DNA of 64,000 nucleotides from Hydractinia symbiolongicarpus (taxonomy: Eukaryota; Cnidaria; Hydrozoa; Anthoathecata; Hydractiniidae): contig NC_079877.1 in the NCBI RefSeq assembly GCF_029227915.1, positions 32,577,851-32,641,850 on the forward strand. The letters run 5' to 3'. The notes under the pieces are model-generated. The model ran no database searches. It was not told where the DNA came from and was given only the letters and a program-made list of their open reading frames with translations. Positions within the stretch are counted from its first letter, which is position 1. Each line of letters starts with the position of its first letter. Shown one piece after another: positions 1 to 13,354 of the stretch. The position numbers and the translations under genes were made by a program.

Positions 1-2228
1 CTCATGGGCTTTAGTGGTGAAATAATAATTTAAAAAATCGTTCGGGAAATGAATTTACACCCTGGGTACTTTCTTTGTATACTTTTGACTATACGGGCTG
101 AGTCTGGGATTTACGGGAAATCGCAGGTTTTCGTTTGCCGGCGATTAAACTTCTTTTATTCAGCGTCTCATCAAAAATGAAAACATTTTTGAAAACTACA
201 AGTCTCATGCGTTTTAGTGCTGAAAAAATAATTTAAAAAATCGTTCGGGAAATGAGTTTACACCCTGGGTACTTTCTTTGTATACTTTTGACTTTACAGG
301 CCGAGTCCGGGATTTACTGGAAATCGCAGGTTTTAGTTTGCCGGCGTTTAAACTTTTTTTATTCAGCGTCTCATCAAAAATGAAAGCAAGTTTGAAGACT
401 ACAAGTCTCATGCGTTTTCGTGGTCAAAAAAAAATTTAAAAAATCGTTCGGGAAATGATTTTACTCCCGGGGTACTTTCTTTGTATACTTTTGATTATAC
501 GGGCCGAGTCCGGGATTTACGGGAAATCGCGGGTTTTCTTTTGCCAGCGATTAAACTTCTTTTATTCAGCGTCTCATCAAAAATGAAAACATTTTTAAAA
601 ACTACAAGTCTCATGGCCTTTAGTGGTGAAATAATAATTTAAAAATCGTTTGGGAAATGAGTTTAGTCCCTGGGTACTTTCTTTGTATACTTTTGACAAT
701 ACGGGCCGAGTCCGGCATTTACGGGAAATCGCAGGTTTTCGTTTGCCGGCGATTAAACTTCTTTTATTCAGCGTCTCATCAAAAATGAAAACATTTTTGA
801 AAACTACAAGTCTTATGCGTTTTAGTGGTGAAATATAATTTAAAAAATCGTTCTGGAAATGAGTTTACTCACAGGGTACTTTCTTTGTATACATTCGACT
901 ATACGGGCCAAGCCCGGGATTTACGGGAAATCGCGGGTTTAGGTTTGCCGGCGATTAAACTTCTTTCATTAAGCGTCTCATTAAAAATGAAAACATTTTT
1001 AAAAACTACAAGTCTCACGCGCTTTAGTGGTGAAAAAAAAATTTAAAAAATCGTTCGGGAAATGAGTTTACTCCCTGGGTACTTTCTTTGTATACATTCG
1101 CCTATACGGGCCAAGCCCGGGATTTACGGGAAATCGCGGGATTTCGTTTGCCGGCGATTAAACTTCTTTTATTCAGCGTCTCATCAAGAATGAAAACATT
1201 TTTGAAAACTACAAGTCTTATGCGTTTTAGTGGTGAAAAAATAATTTAAAAAATCGTTCTGGAAATGAGTTTACTCACAGGGTACTTTCTTTGTATACAT
1301 TCGACTATACGGGCCAAGCCCGGGATTTACGGGAAATCGCGGGTTTAGGTTTACCGGCGATTAAACCTCTTTCATTAAGCGTCTCATCAAAAATGAAAAC
1401 ATTTTTGAAAACTACAAGTCTCATGGGCTTTAGTGGTGAAATAATAATTTAAAAATCGTTTGGGAAATGAGTTTACACCCTGGGTACTTCCTTTGTATAC
1501 TTTTGACAATACGGCCCGAGTCCGGAATTTACGGGAAATGGCGGGTTTTCGTTTGCCGGCGATTAAACTTCTTTTATTCAGCGTCTCATCAAAAATGAGA
1601 ACATTTTTAAAAACTACAAGTCTTATGCGTTTTCGTGGTCAAAAAAAAAATTAAAAAATCGTTCGGGAAATGATTTTCCTCCCTGGGTACTTTCTTTGTA
1701 TACTTTTGACTATACGGGCCGAGTCCGGGATTTACGGGAAATCGCGGGTTTTCGTTTGCCGGCGATTAAACTTCTTTTATTCAGCGTCTCATCAAAAATG
1801 CAAACATTTTTAAAAACTACAAGTCTCATGGGCTTTAGTGGTGAAATAATAATTTAAAAATCGTTTGGGAAATGAGTTTAGTCCCTGGGTACTTCCTTTG
1901 TATACTTTTGACAATACGGCCCGAGTCCGGGATTTACGGGAAATCGCAGGTTTTCGTTTGCCGGCGATTAAACTTCTTTTATTCAGCGTCTCATCAAAAA
2001 TGAAAACATTTTTGAAAACTACAAGTCTCGTGCGTTTTAGTGGTGAAAAGATAATTTAAAAAATCGTTCGGGAAATGAGTTTACACCCTGGGTACTTTGT
2101 TGTATACTTTTGACTATACAGGCCGAGTCTGGGATTTACGGGAAATCGCAGGTTTTCGCTTGCCGGCGTTTGAACTTCTTTTATTCAACGTCTCATCAAA
2201 AATGAAAACATTTATAAAAACTACAAGT
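1..2228 (+). repeat. 11-monomer higher-order repeat, copy 1 (2,228 bp)
   Basis: Base 1 onward matches base 2,229 onward at an offset of 2,228 bp (11 monomers). Shared private variants include the aagcaagtttgaagac monomer (about 385 and 2,613), the ttttgccagcgatt monomer (about 540 and 2,768) and ttaggtttgccggcg. Monomers marked catgggctttagtgg followed by aaataataattt are frequent here. The match runs to about 1,975, after which the two copies differ. The last monomer of this unit, about 2,040-2,228, has a lost base at ggtactttgttgt and matches 13,330-13,518 instead. Confidence 0.85.
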
Positions 2229-4158
2229 CTCATGGGCTTTAGTGGTGAAATAATAATTTAAAAAATCGTTCGGGAAATGAATTTACACCCTGGGCACTTT
2301 CTTTGTATACTTTTGACTATACGGGCTGAGTCTGGGATTTACGGGAAATCGCAGGTTTTCGTTTGCCGGCGATTAAACTTCTTTTATTCAGCGTCTCATC
2401 AAAAATGAAAACATTTTTGAAAACTACAAGTCTCATGCGTTTTAGTGCTGAAAAAATAATTTAAAAAATCGTTCGGGAAATCAGTTTACACCCTGGGTAC
2501 TTTCTTTGTATACTTTTGACTTTACAGGCCGAGTCCGGGATTTACTGGAAATCGCAGGTTTTAGTTTGCCGGCGTTTAAACTTTTTTTATTCAGCGTCTC
2601 ATCAAAAATGAAAGCAAGTTTGAAGACTACAAGTCTCATGCGTTTTCGTGGTCAAAAAAAAATTTAAAAAATCGTTCGGGAAATGATTTTACTCCCGGGG
2701 TACTTTCTTTGTATACTTTTGATTATACGGGCCGAGTCCGGGATTTACGGGAAATCGCGGGTTTTCTTTTGCCAGCGATTAAACTTCTTTTATTCAGCGT
2801 CTCATCAAAAATGAAAACATTTTTAAAAACTACAAGTCTCATGGGCTTTAGTGGTGAAATAATAATTTAAAAATCGTTTGGAAAATGAGTTTAGTCCCTG
2901 GGTACTTTCTTTGTATACTTTTGACAATACGGGCCGAGTCCGGGATTTACGGGAAATCGCAGGTTTTCGTTTGCCGGCGATTAAACTTCTTTTATTCAGC
3001 GTCTCATCAAAAATGAAAACATTTTTGAAAACTACAAGTCTTATGCGTTTTAGTGGTGAAATATAATTTAAAAAATCGTTCTGGAAATGAGTTTACTAAC
3101 AGGGTACTTTCTTTGTATACATTCGACTATACGGGCCAAGCCCGGGATTTACGGGAAATCGCGGGTTTAGGTTTGCCGGCGATTAAACTTCTTTCATTAA
3201 GCTCTCATTAAAAATGAAAACATTTTTAAAAACTACAAGTCTCACGCGCTTTAGTGGTGAAAAAAAAATTTAAAAAATCGTTCGGGAAATGAGTTTACTC
3301 CCTGGGTACTTTCTTTATATACATTCGCCTATACGGGCCAAGCCCGGGATTTTATTCAGCGTCTCATCAAGAATGAAAACATTTTTGAAAACTACAAGTC
3401 TTATGCGTTTTAGTGGTGAAAAAATAATTTAAAAAGTCGTTCTGGAAATGAGTTTACTCACAGGGTACTTTCTTTGTATACATTCGACTATACGGGCCAA
3501 GCCCGGGATTTACGGGAAATCGCGGGTTTAGGTTTACCGGCGATTAAACCTCTTTCATTAAGCGTCTCATCAAAAATGAAAACATTTTTGAAAACTACAA
3601 GTCTCATGGGCTTTAGTGGTGAAATAATAATTTAAAAATCGTTTGGGAAATGAGTTTACACCCTGGGTACTTCCTTTGTATACTTTTGACAATACGGCCC
3701 GAGTCCGGGATTTACGGGAAATGGCGGGTTTTCGTTTGCCGGCGATTAAACTTCTTTTATTCAGCGTCTCATCAAAAATGAAAACATTTTTAAAAACTAC
3801 AAGTCTTATGCGTTTTCGTGGTCAAAAAAAAAATTAAAAAATCGTTCGGGAAATGATTTTCCTCCCTGGGTACTTTCTTTGTATACTTTTGACTATACGG
3901 GCCGCATCCGGGATTTACGGGAAATCGCGGGTTTTCGTTTGCCGGCGATTAAACTTCTTTTATTCAGCGTCTCATCAAAAATGAAAACATTTTTAAAAAC
4001 TACAAGTCTCATGGGCTTTAGTGGTGAAATAATAATTTAAAAATCGTTTGGGAAATGAGTTTAGTCCCTGGGTACTTCCTTTGTATACTTTTGACAATAC
4101 GGCCCGAGTCCGGGATTTACGGGAAATCGCAGGTTTTCGTTTGCCGGCGATTAAACTT
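2229..4158 (+). repeat. 11-monomer higher-order repeat, copy 2, with internal deletion
   Basis: This is a close copy of 1-1,975. The offset is 2,228 bp up to about 3,200 and 2,183 bp after 3,350, because of a 1-bp loss near 3,201 and a 44-bp loss in the monomer at 3,279-3,437. Apart from these, differences are scattered single bases. The same unit was then duplicated again to 13.5 kb as part of a larger block. Confidence 0.82.
3279..3437 (+). repeat. Truncated monomer, 159 bp (44-bp deletion)
   Basis: Compared with the matching copy near 1,050-1,250, this monomer jumps from gcccgggatt directly to ttattcagcg, removing the segment from the second tacggg through gccggcgattaaac. The result is 159 bp instead of 203. 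The copy at 14.35-14.56 kb, which belongs to the third version of this unit, does not carry the deletion, so it probably arose after or outside the duplication, or was replaced there. Confidence 0.8.
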
Positions 4159-5980
4159 CTTTCATTAAGCGTCTCATCAAAAATGAAAACATTTTTAAAA
4201 ACTACAAGTCTCATGGGCTTTAGTGGTGAAAAAAAAATTTAAAAATTCGTTCGGGAAATGAGTTTACTCCCTGGGTACTTTCTTTGTATACATTCGCCTA
4301 TACGGGCCAAGCCCGGGATTTACGGGAAATCGCGGGATTTCATTTGCCGGCGATTAAACTTCTTTTATTCAGCGTCTCATCAAGAATGAAAACATTTTTG
4401 AAAACTACAAGTCTTATGCGTTTTAGTGGTGAAAAAATAATTTAAAAAATCGTTCTGGAAATGAGTTTACTCACAGGGTACTTTCTTTGTATACATTCGA
4501 CTATACGGGCCAAGCCCGGGATTTACGGGAAATCGCGGGTTTAGGTTTGCCGGCGATTAAACCTCTTTCATTAAGCGTCTCATCAAAAATGAAAACATTT
4601 TTGAAAACTACAAGTCTCATGAGCTTTAGTGGTGAAATAATAATTTAAAAATCGTTTGGGAAATGAGTTTACACCCTGGGTACTTCCTTTGTATACTTTT
4701 GACAATACGGCCCGAGTCCGGGATTTACGGGAAATCGCAGGTTTTCGTTTGCCGGCGATTAAACTTCTTTTATTCAGCGTCTCATCAAAAATGAAAACAT
4801 TTTTGAAAACTACAAGTCTTATGCGTTTTAGTGGTGAAAAAATAATTTAAAAAATCGTTCTGGAAATGAGTTTACTCACAGGGTACTTTCTTTGTATACA
4901 TTCGACTATACGGGCCAAGCCCGGGATTTACGGGAAATCGCGGGTTTAGGTTTGCCGGCGATTAAACCTCTTTCATTAAGCGTCTCATCAAAAATGAAAA
5001 CATTTTTGAAAACTACAAGTCTCATGGGCTTTAGTGGTGAAATAATAATTTAAAAATCGTTTGGGAAATGAGTTTACACCCTGGGTACTTCCTTTGTATA
5101 CTTTTGACAATACGGCCCGAGTCCGGGATTTACGGGAAATCGCAGGTTTTCGTTTGCCGGCGATTAAACTTCTTTTATTCAGCGTCTCATCAAAAATGAA
5201 AACATTTTTGAAAACTACAAGTCCTATGCGTTTTAGTGGTGAAAAAATTATTTAAAAAATCGTTCTGGAAATGAGTTTACTCACAGGGTACTTTCTTTGT
5301 ATACATTCGACTATACGGACCAAGCCCGGGATTTACGGGAAATCGCGGGTTTAGGTTTGCCGGCGATTAAACCTCTTTCATTAAGCGTCTCATTAAAAAT
5401 GAAAACATTTTTGAAAACTACAAGTCTCATGCGCTTTAGTGCTGAAAAAATAATTTAAAAAATCGTTCTGGAAATGAGTTTACTCACAGGGTACTTTCTT
5501 TGTATACATTCGACTATACGGGCCAAGCCCGGGATTTACGGGAAATCGCGGGATTTTGTTTGCCGGCGATTAAACTTCTTTTATTCAGCGTCTCATCAAG
5601 AATGAAAACATTTTTGAAAACTACAAGTCTCATGCGCTTTAGTGGTGAAAAAAAAATTTAAAAAATCGTTCGGGAAATGAGTTTACACCCTGGGTACTTT
5701 CTTTGTATACATTCGCCTATACGGGCCAAGCCCGGGATTTACGGGAAATCGCGGGATTTCGTTTGCCGCCGATTAAACTCCTTTCATTAAGCGTCTCATC
5801 AAAAATGAAAACATTCTTGAAAACTGCAAGTCTCATGCGTTTTAGTGGTGAAAAGATAATTTAAAAATCGTTTTGGAAATGAGTTTACTCACAGGGTACT
5901 TTCTTTGTATACATTCGACTATACGGGCCAAGCCTGGGATTTACGGGAAATCGCGGGTTTTCGCTTGCCGGCGATTAAAC
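4159..5980 (+). repeat. A/B dimer-rich segment
   Basis: Here A-like monomers (acaccctgggtacttcc, gacaatacggcccgag) alternate with B-like monomers (ctcacagggtac, attcgac, ttaggtttgccgg). Equivalent positions recur at 4,656 and 5,061, a 405-bp spacing, and the same pair recurs at 15,788 and 16,193. Private markers are tcaagaatgaaaac and ggcccgag. From about 5,400 the monomers shift toward the aaaactgcaag and gcgctttag types that feed into the next domain. Confidence 0.75.
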
Positions 5981-5994
5981 CACTTTCATTTCAC

Positions 5995-6069
5995 AACGAT
6001 TTTTTGAATTATTTTTTCACCACTAAAACGCATGAGACTTGTAGTGAAATAATAATTTAAAAAATCGTT
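5995..6069. other. Potential hairpin made by the micro-inversion (first copy)
   Basis: Because the block is inverted next to a normal copy of the same AT-rich segment, the monomer holds an inverted repeat: aacgattttttgaattatt at 5,995-6,013 and aataatttaaaaaatcgtt at 6,051-6,069. The arms are 19 bp with one G/T-type mismatch and a 37-nt spacer. The same structure exists at the other 18 copies with small variations. Whether it extrudes as a cruciform or folds in a transcript is inference. Confidence 0.75.
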
Positions 6070-9059
6070 CGGGAAATGAGTTTACTCCCTGGGTACTTGC
6101 TTTGAAAACATTCGACTACACGGGCCAAGCCCGGGATTTAGGGGAAATCGCAGGTTTTCGTTTGCCGGCGATTAAACTTCTTTTATTCAGCGTCTCATCA
6201 AAAATGAAAATATTTTTGAAAACTACAAGTCTTATGCGTTTTAGTGGTGAAAAAATAATATAAAAAATCGTTCAGAAAATGAGTTTACTCCCTGGGTACT
6301 TTCTTTGTAAACTTTTGACTATACAGGCCGAGTGCGGGATTTACGTGAAATCGCGGGTTTTCGTTTGCCGGCGATTAAACCTCTTTCATTAAGCGTCTCA
6401 TCAAAAATGAACACATTTTTGAAAACTACAAGTCTCATGCGTTTTAGTGGTGAAAAAAAAATTTAAAAAATCGTTCAGGAAATGAGTTTACTCCCTGGGT
6501 ACTTTCTTTGCAAACATTCGACTACACGGGCCAAGCCCGGGATTTAGGGGAAATCGCTGGTTTTCCTTTGTCGGCGATTAAACCCCTTTCATTAAGCGTC
6601 TCATGAAAAATGAAAACATTTTTGAAAACTACAAGTCTTATGCGTTTTAGTGGTGAAAAAAAAATTTAAAAAATCGTTCTGGAAATGAGTTTACTCACAG
6701 GGTACTTTCTTTGTATACATTCGACTATACGGGCCAAGCCGGGGATTTACGGGAAATCGCGGGATTTCGTTTGCCGGCGATTAAACTTCTTTCATTAAGT
6801 GTCTCATCAAAAATGAAAACATTCTTGAAAACTGCAAGTCTCATGCGTTTTAGTGGTGAAAAGATAATTTAAAAATCGTTTTGGAAATGAGTTTACTCAC
6901 AGGGTACTTTCTTTGTATACATTCGACTATACGGGCCAAGCCTGGGATTTACGGGAAATGGCGGGTATTCGTTTGCCGGCGATTAAACTTTTTTTATTCA
7001 GTGTCTCATCAAAAATGAAAACATTTTTGAAAACTACAAGTCTCATGCGTTTCAGTGGTGAAAAAATAATATAAAAAATCGTTCGGGAAATGAGTTTACT
7101 CACAGGGTACTTTCTTTGTATACTTTTGACTATACGGGCCAAGCCCGGGATTTACGGGAAATGGCGGGTTTTCGTTTGCCGGCGATTAAACTTCTTTTAT
7201 TCAGTGTCTCATCAAAAATGAAAACATTTTTCAAAACTACAAGTCTCACGCGTTTTAGTGGTGAAAAAATAATATAAAAAATCGTTCGGGAAATGAGTTT
7301 ACTCCCTGGGTACTTTCTTTGTATACTTTTGATTATACGGGCCGAGTCCGAGGTTTACGGGAAATGGCGGGTTTTCGTTTGCCGGCGATTAAACTTCTTT
7401 CATTCAGCGTCTCATTAAAAATGAAAACATTTTTAAAAACTACAAGTCTCATGCGTTTTAGTGGTGAAAAAATAATATAAAAAATCGTTCGTGAAATGAG
7501 TTTACTCCCTGGGTACTTTCTTTGTATACTTTTAACTATACGGGCCAAGCCCGGGATTTACGGGAAATGGCGGGTTTTCGTTTGCCGGCGATTAAACTTC
7601 TTTTATTTAGTGTCTCATCAAAAATGAAAACATTTTTGAAAACTACAAGTCTCGTGCGTTTTAGTGGTGAAAAGATAATTTAAAAAATCGTTTTGGAAAT
7701 GAGTTTACTCACAAGGTACTTTCTTTGTATACATTCGACTATACCGGCCAAGCCCGGGATTTACGGGAAATCGCGGGTTTTCGTTTGCCGGCGATTAAAC
7801 GACTTTCCTTAAGCGTCTCATCAAAAATGAAAACATTTCTGAAAACTACAAGTCTCATGCGTTTTAGTGGTGAAAAAATAATTTAAAAAATCGTTCGGGA
7901 AATGAGTTTACTCCCTGGGTACTTTCTTTGTATACTTTTGACTATACGGGCCAAGCCCGGGATTTACGGGAAATGGCGGGTTTTCGTTTGCCGGCGATTA
8001 AACTTCTTTTATTCAGTGTCTCATCAAAAATGAAAACATTTTTGAAAACTACAAGTCTCATGCGTTTTAGTGGTGAAAAGATAATTTAAAAATCGTTTTG
8101 GAAATGAGTTTACTCACAGGGTACTTTCTTTGTATACATTCGACTATACGGGCCAAGCCTGGGATTAACGGGAAATCGCGGGTTTTCGCTTGCCGGCGAT
8201 TAAACCACTTTCATTTCACAACGATTTTTTGAATTATTTTTTCACCACTAAAACGCAAGAGACTTGTAGTGAAATAATAATTTAAAAAATCGTTCGGGAA
8301 ATGAGTTTACTCCCTCGGTACTTGCTTTGAAAACATTTGACTACACGGGCCAAGCCCGGGATTTAGGGAAAATCGCGGGATTTCGTTTGCCGGCGATTAA
8401 ACTTCTTTTATTCAGCGTCTCATCAAGAATGAAAACATTTTTGAAAACTACAAGTCTCATGCGCTTTAGTGGTGAAAAAAAAATTTAAAAAATCGTTCGG
8501 GAAATGAGTTTACACCCTGGGTACTTTCTTTGTATACATTCGCCTATACGGGCCAAGCCCGGGATTTACGGGAAATCGCGGGATTTCGTTTGCCGGCGAT
8601 TAAACTTCTTTCATTAAGCGTCTCATCAAAAATGAAAACATTCTTGAAAACTGCAAGTCTCATGCGTTTTAGTGGTGAAAAGATAATTTAAAAATCGTTT
8701 TGGAAATGAGTTTACTCACAGGGTACTTTCTTTGTATACATTCGACTATACGGGCCAAGCCTGGGATTTACGGGAAATCGCGGGTTTTCGCTTGCCGGCG
8801 ATTAAACCACTTTCATTTCACAACGATTTTTTGAATTATTTTTTCACCACTAAAACGCATGAGACTTGTAGTGAAATAATAATTTAAAAAATCGTTCGGG
8901 AAATGATTTTACTCCCTGGGTACTTTCTTTGTATACTTTTGACTATACGGGCCGAGTCCGGGATTTACGGGAAATCGCGGGTTTTCGTTTGCCGGCGATT
9001 AAACTTCTTTCATTAAGCGTCTCATCAAAAATGAAAACATTCTTGAAAACTGCAAGTCT

Positions 9060-9475
9060 CATGCGTTTTAGTGGTGAAAAAATAATTTAAAAAATCGTTC
9101 GGAAAATGAGTTTACTCCCTGGGTACTTTCTTTGCAAACTTTTGACTATACGGGCCGAGTGCGGGATTTACGGGAAATCGCGGGTTTTCGTTTGCCGGCG
9201 ATTAAACTTCTTTTATTCAGCGTCACCTCAAAAATGAAAACATTTTTGAAAACTACAAGTCTCATGTGTTTTAGGGGTGAAAAAATAATATAAAAAATCG
9301 TTCGGGAAATGAGTTTATTCACAGGGTACTTTCTTTGTATACTTTCGATTATACGGGCCGAGTCCGGGGTTTACGGGAAATGGCGGGTTTTCGTTTGCCG
9401 GCGAATAAACTTTTTTTATTCAGCGTCTCATCAAAAATGAAAACATTTTTGAAAACTACAAGTCTCATGCGTTTT
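9060..9475 (+). repeat. cgtcacctc module, copy 1
   Basis: This two-monomer module is marked by tttgcaaacttttgac with gagtgcggg, then cgtcacctcaaaaatg, then aggggtgaaaaaataat and gcgaataaac. It recurs at 10,683-11,100 and 12,507-12,925. Here it joins at about 9,475 to a gtttttgtggtc monomer, unlike the other two copies. Confidence 0.75.
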
Positions 9476-10682
9476 TGTGGTCAAAAAAAAATTTAAAAAA
9501 TCGTTCGGGAAATGATTTTACTCCCTGGGTACTTTCTTTGTATACTTTTGACTATACGGGCCGAGTCCGGGATTTACGGGAAATCGCGGGTTTTCGTTTG
9601 CCGGCGATTAAACTTCTTTTATTCAGCGTCTCATCAAAAATGAAAACATTTTTAAAAACTACAAGTCTCATTGGCTTTAGTGGTGAAATAATAATTTAAA
9701 AATCGTTTGGGAAATGAGTTTAGACCCTGGGTACTTCCTTTGTATACTTTTGACAATACGGGCCGAGTCCGGGATTTACGGGAAATCGCAGGTTTTCGTT
9801 TGCCGGCGATTAAACTTCTTTTATTCAGCGTCTCACCAAAAATGAAAACATTTTTGAAAACTACAAGTCTCATGCGTTTTAGTGGTGAAAAAATAATTTA
9901 AAAAATCGTTCGGGAAATGAGTTTACTCCCTGGGTACTTTCTTTGTAAACTTTTGATTATACGGGCCGAGTCCGGGGTTTACGGGAAATGGCGGGTTTTC
10001 GTTTGCCGGCGAATAAACTTTTTTTATTCAGCGTCTCATCAAAAATGAAAACATTTTTGAAAACTACAAGTCTCATGCGTTTTAGTGGTGAAAAGATAAT
10101 TTAAAAAATCGTTTTGGAAATGAGTTAACTCACAGGGTACTTTCTTTGTATACATTCGACTATACGGGCCAAGCCCGGGATTTACGGGAAATCGCGGGTT
10201 TTTGTTTGCCGGCGATTAAACCACTTTCATTAAGCGTCTCATCAAAAATGAAAACATTTCTGAAAACTACAAGTCTCATGCGTTTTAGTGGTGAAAAAAT
10301 AATATAAAAAATCGTTCAGAAAATGAGTTTACTCCCTGGGTACTTTCTTTGTAAACTTTTGACTATACGGGCCGAGTGCGGGATTTACGGGAAATCGCGG
10401 GTTTTCGTTTGCCGACGATTAAACCTCTTTCATTAAGCGTCTCATCGAAAATGAAAACATTTTTGAAAACTACAAGTCTCATGCGTTTTAGTGGTGAAAA
10501 AAAAATTTAAAAAATCGTTCGGGAAATGAGTTTACTGCCTGGGTACTTTCTTTGTAAACATTCGACTACACGGGCCAAGCCCGGGATTTAGGGGAAATCG
10601 CTGGTTTTCGTTTGCCGGCGATTAAACCCCTTTCATTAAGCGTCTCATCAAAAATGAAAACATTTTTAAAAACTACAAGTCT

Positions 10683-11530
10683 CATGCGTTTTAGTGGTGA
10701 AAAAATAATTTAAAAAATCGTTCGGAAAATGAGTTTACTCCCTGGGTACTTTCTTTGCAAACTTTTGACTATACGGGCCGAGTGCGGGATTTACGGGAAA
10801 TCGCGGGTTTTCGTTTGCCGGCGATTAAACTTCTTTTATTCAGCGTCACCTCAAAAATGAAAACATTTTTGAAAACTACAAGTCTCATGTGTTTTAGGGG
10901 TGAAAAAATAATATAAAAAATCGTTCGGGAAATGAGTTTATTCACAGGGTACTTTCTTTGTATACTTTCGATTATACGGGCCGAGTCCGGGGTTTACGGG
11001 AAATGGCGGGTTTTCGTTTGCCGGCGAATAAACTTTTTTTATTCAGCGTCTCATCAAAAATGAAAACATTTTTGAAAACTACAAGTCTCATGCGTTTTAG
11101 TGGTGAAAAGATAATTTGAAAAATCGTTCGGGAAATGAGTTTACACCCTGGGTACTTTCTTTGTATACTTTTGACTTTACAGGCCGAGTCTGAGATTTAC
11201 GGGAAATCGCAGGTTTTTGTTTGCCGGCGTTTAAACTTCTTTTATTCAGCGTCTCATCAAAAATGAAAACAAGTTTGAAGACTACAAGTCTCATGCGTTT
11301 TAGTGGTGAAAAAATAATTTAAAAAATCGTTCGGGAAATGAGTTTACTCCCCGGGTACTTTCTTTGTATACTTTTGACTAAACGGGCCAAACCCGGGATT
11401 TACGGGAAATCGGGGGTTTTCGTTTGCCGGCGATTAAACTTCTTTTATTCAGCGTCTCATCAAAAATGAAAACATTTTTGAAAACTACAAGTCTCGTGCG
11501 TTTTAGTGGTGAAAAGATAATTTAAAAAAT
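10683..11530 (+). repeat. 1,824-bp-offset repeat, left copy
   Basis: This segment matches 12,507-13,354 at an offset of 1,824 bp (nine monomers). Shared features are the cgtcacctc module, a monomer with acaagtttgaagac, and a monomer reading ggccaaacccggg with aatcgggggttttcg. Its first two monomers also match 9,060-9,475. Confidence 0.78.
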
Positions 11531-12506
11531 CGTTCGGGAAATGAGTTTACACCCTGGGTACTTTTTTGTATACTTTTGACTATACAGGCCGAGTCTGGGA
11601 TTTACGGGAAATCGCAGGTTTTCGCTTGCCGGCGTTTGAACTTCTTTTATTCAACGTCTCATCAAAAATGAAAACAAGTTTGAAGACTACAAGTCTCATG
11701 CGTTTTAGTGGTGAAAAAATAATTTAAAAAATCGTTTGGGAAATGAGTTTACTCCCTGGGTACTTTCTTTGTATACTTTTGATTATACGGGCCGAGTCCG
11801 GGGTTTACGGGAAATGGCGGGTTTTCGTTTGCCGGCAAATAAACTTTTTTTATTTAGCGTCTCATCAAAAATGAAAACATTTTTGAAAACTACAAGTCTC
11901 ATGCGTTTTAGTGATGAAAAAATAATTTAAAAATCGTTCGGGAAATGAGTTTACTCCCTGAATACTTTCTTTGTATACTTTTGATTATACGGGCCGAGTC
12001 CGGGTTTACGGGAAATGGCGGGTTTTCGTTTGCCGGCAAATAAACTTTTTTTATTCAGCGTCTCATCAAAAATGAAAACATTTTTGAAAACTACAAGTCT
12101 CATGCGTTTTAGTGGTGAAAAAATAATTTAAAAAATCGTTCGTGAAATGAGTTTACTCCCTGGGTACTTTCTTTGTATACTTTTGACTATACGGGCCAAG
12201 CCCGGGATTTACGGGAAATCGCGGGTTTTCGTTTGCCGGCGATTAAACTTCTTTTATTCAGCGTCTCATCAAAAATGAAAACATTTTTTAAAACTACAAG
12301 TCATATGCGTTTTAGTGGTGAAAAAATAATTTAAAAAATCGTTCTGGAAATGAGTTTACTCACAGGGTACTTTCTTTGTATACATTCGACTATACGGGCC
12401 AAGCCCGGGATTTACGGGAAATCGCAGGGTTTTTTTTGCCGGCGGTTAAACCTCTTTCATTAAGCGTCTCATCAAAAATGAAAACATTTTTGAAAACTAC
12501 AAGTCT

Positions 12507-13354
12507 CATGCGTTTTAGTGGTGAAAAAATAATTTAAAAAATCGTTCGGAAAATGAGTTTACTCCCTGGGTACTTTCTTTGCAAACTTTTGACTATACGG
12601 GCCGAGTGCGGGATTTACGGGAAATCGCGGGTTTTCGTTTGCCGGCGATTAAACTTCTTTTATTCAGCGTCACCTCAAAAATGAAAACATTTTTGAAAAC
12701 TACAAGTCTCATGCGTTTTAGGGGTGAAAAAATAATATAAAAAATCGTTCGGGAAATGAGTTTACTCACAGGGTACTTTCTTTGTATACTTTTGATTATA
12801 CGGGCCGAGTCCGGGGTTTACGGGAAATGGCGGGTTTTCGTTTGCCGGCGAATAAACTTTTTTTATTCAGCGTCTCATCAAAAATGAAAACATTTTTGAA
12901 AACTACAAGTCTCATGCGTTTTAGTGGTGAAAAGATAATTTGAAAAATCGTTCGGAAAATGAGTTTACACCCTGGGTACTTTCCTTGTATACTTTTGACT
13001 TTACAGGCCGAGTCTGAGATTTACGGGAAATCGCAGGTTTTCGTTTGCCGGCGTTTAAACTTCTTTTATTCAGCGTCTCATCAAAAATGAAAACAAGTTT
13101 GAAGACTACAAGTCTCATGCGTTTTAGTGGTGAAAAAATAATTTAAAAAATCGTTTGGGAAATGAGTTTACTCCCTGGGTACTTTCTTTGTATACTTTTG
13201 ACTAAACGGGCCAAACCCGGGATTTACGGGAAATCGGGGGTTTTCGTTTGCCGGCGATTAAACTTCTTTTATTCAGCGTCTCATCAAAAATGAAAACATT
13301 TTTGAAAACTACAAGTCTCGTGCGTTTTAGTGGTGAAAAGATAATTTAAAAAAT
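12507..13354 (+). repeat. 1,824-bp-offset repeat, right copy
   Basis: This is the partner of 10,683-11,530. It runs straight into the left end of the large segmental copy at about 13,240, so the two duplications overlap and the nine-monomer repeat is likely part of the older framework of the array. Confidence 0.75.

Larger units (their letters stand above)
1950..6950 (+). repeat. Large intra-array segmental duplication, left copy (~5 kb)
   Basis: This block is repeated at about 13,240-18,083. The offset is 11,290 bp from about 1,950 to 2,900 and 11,132 bp from about 3,640 to the end. The 158-bp change equals one 203-bp monomer missing from the right copy minus the 45 bp missing from the left one. 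Private single-base variants match along the block, including the ggttttccttt monomer and the micro-inverted monomer (5,995 to 17,127). The match stops near 6,950, where this copy continues with aatggcgggtattcg. Confidence 0.85.
5981..13240 (+). repeat. Mixed-monomer domain with first micro-inverted copies
   Basis: This stretch has no single clean HOR. It contains three micro-inverted monomers (5,995; 8,220; 8,822), runs with aatggcgggttttcg, monomers with gtaaac or gcaaac in place of gtatac, and from about 11.2 kb monomers with acaagtttgaagac. About 5,545-6,075 resembles 8,375-8,905 at an offset of about 2,827 bp (14 monomers). About 9,475-9,930 resembles region-1 monomers. It reads as a mosaic of units found better organised elsewhere in the window. 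Confidence 0.7.
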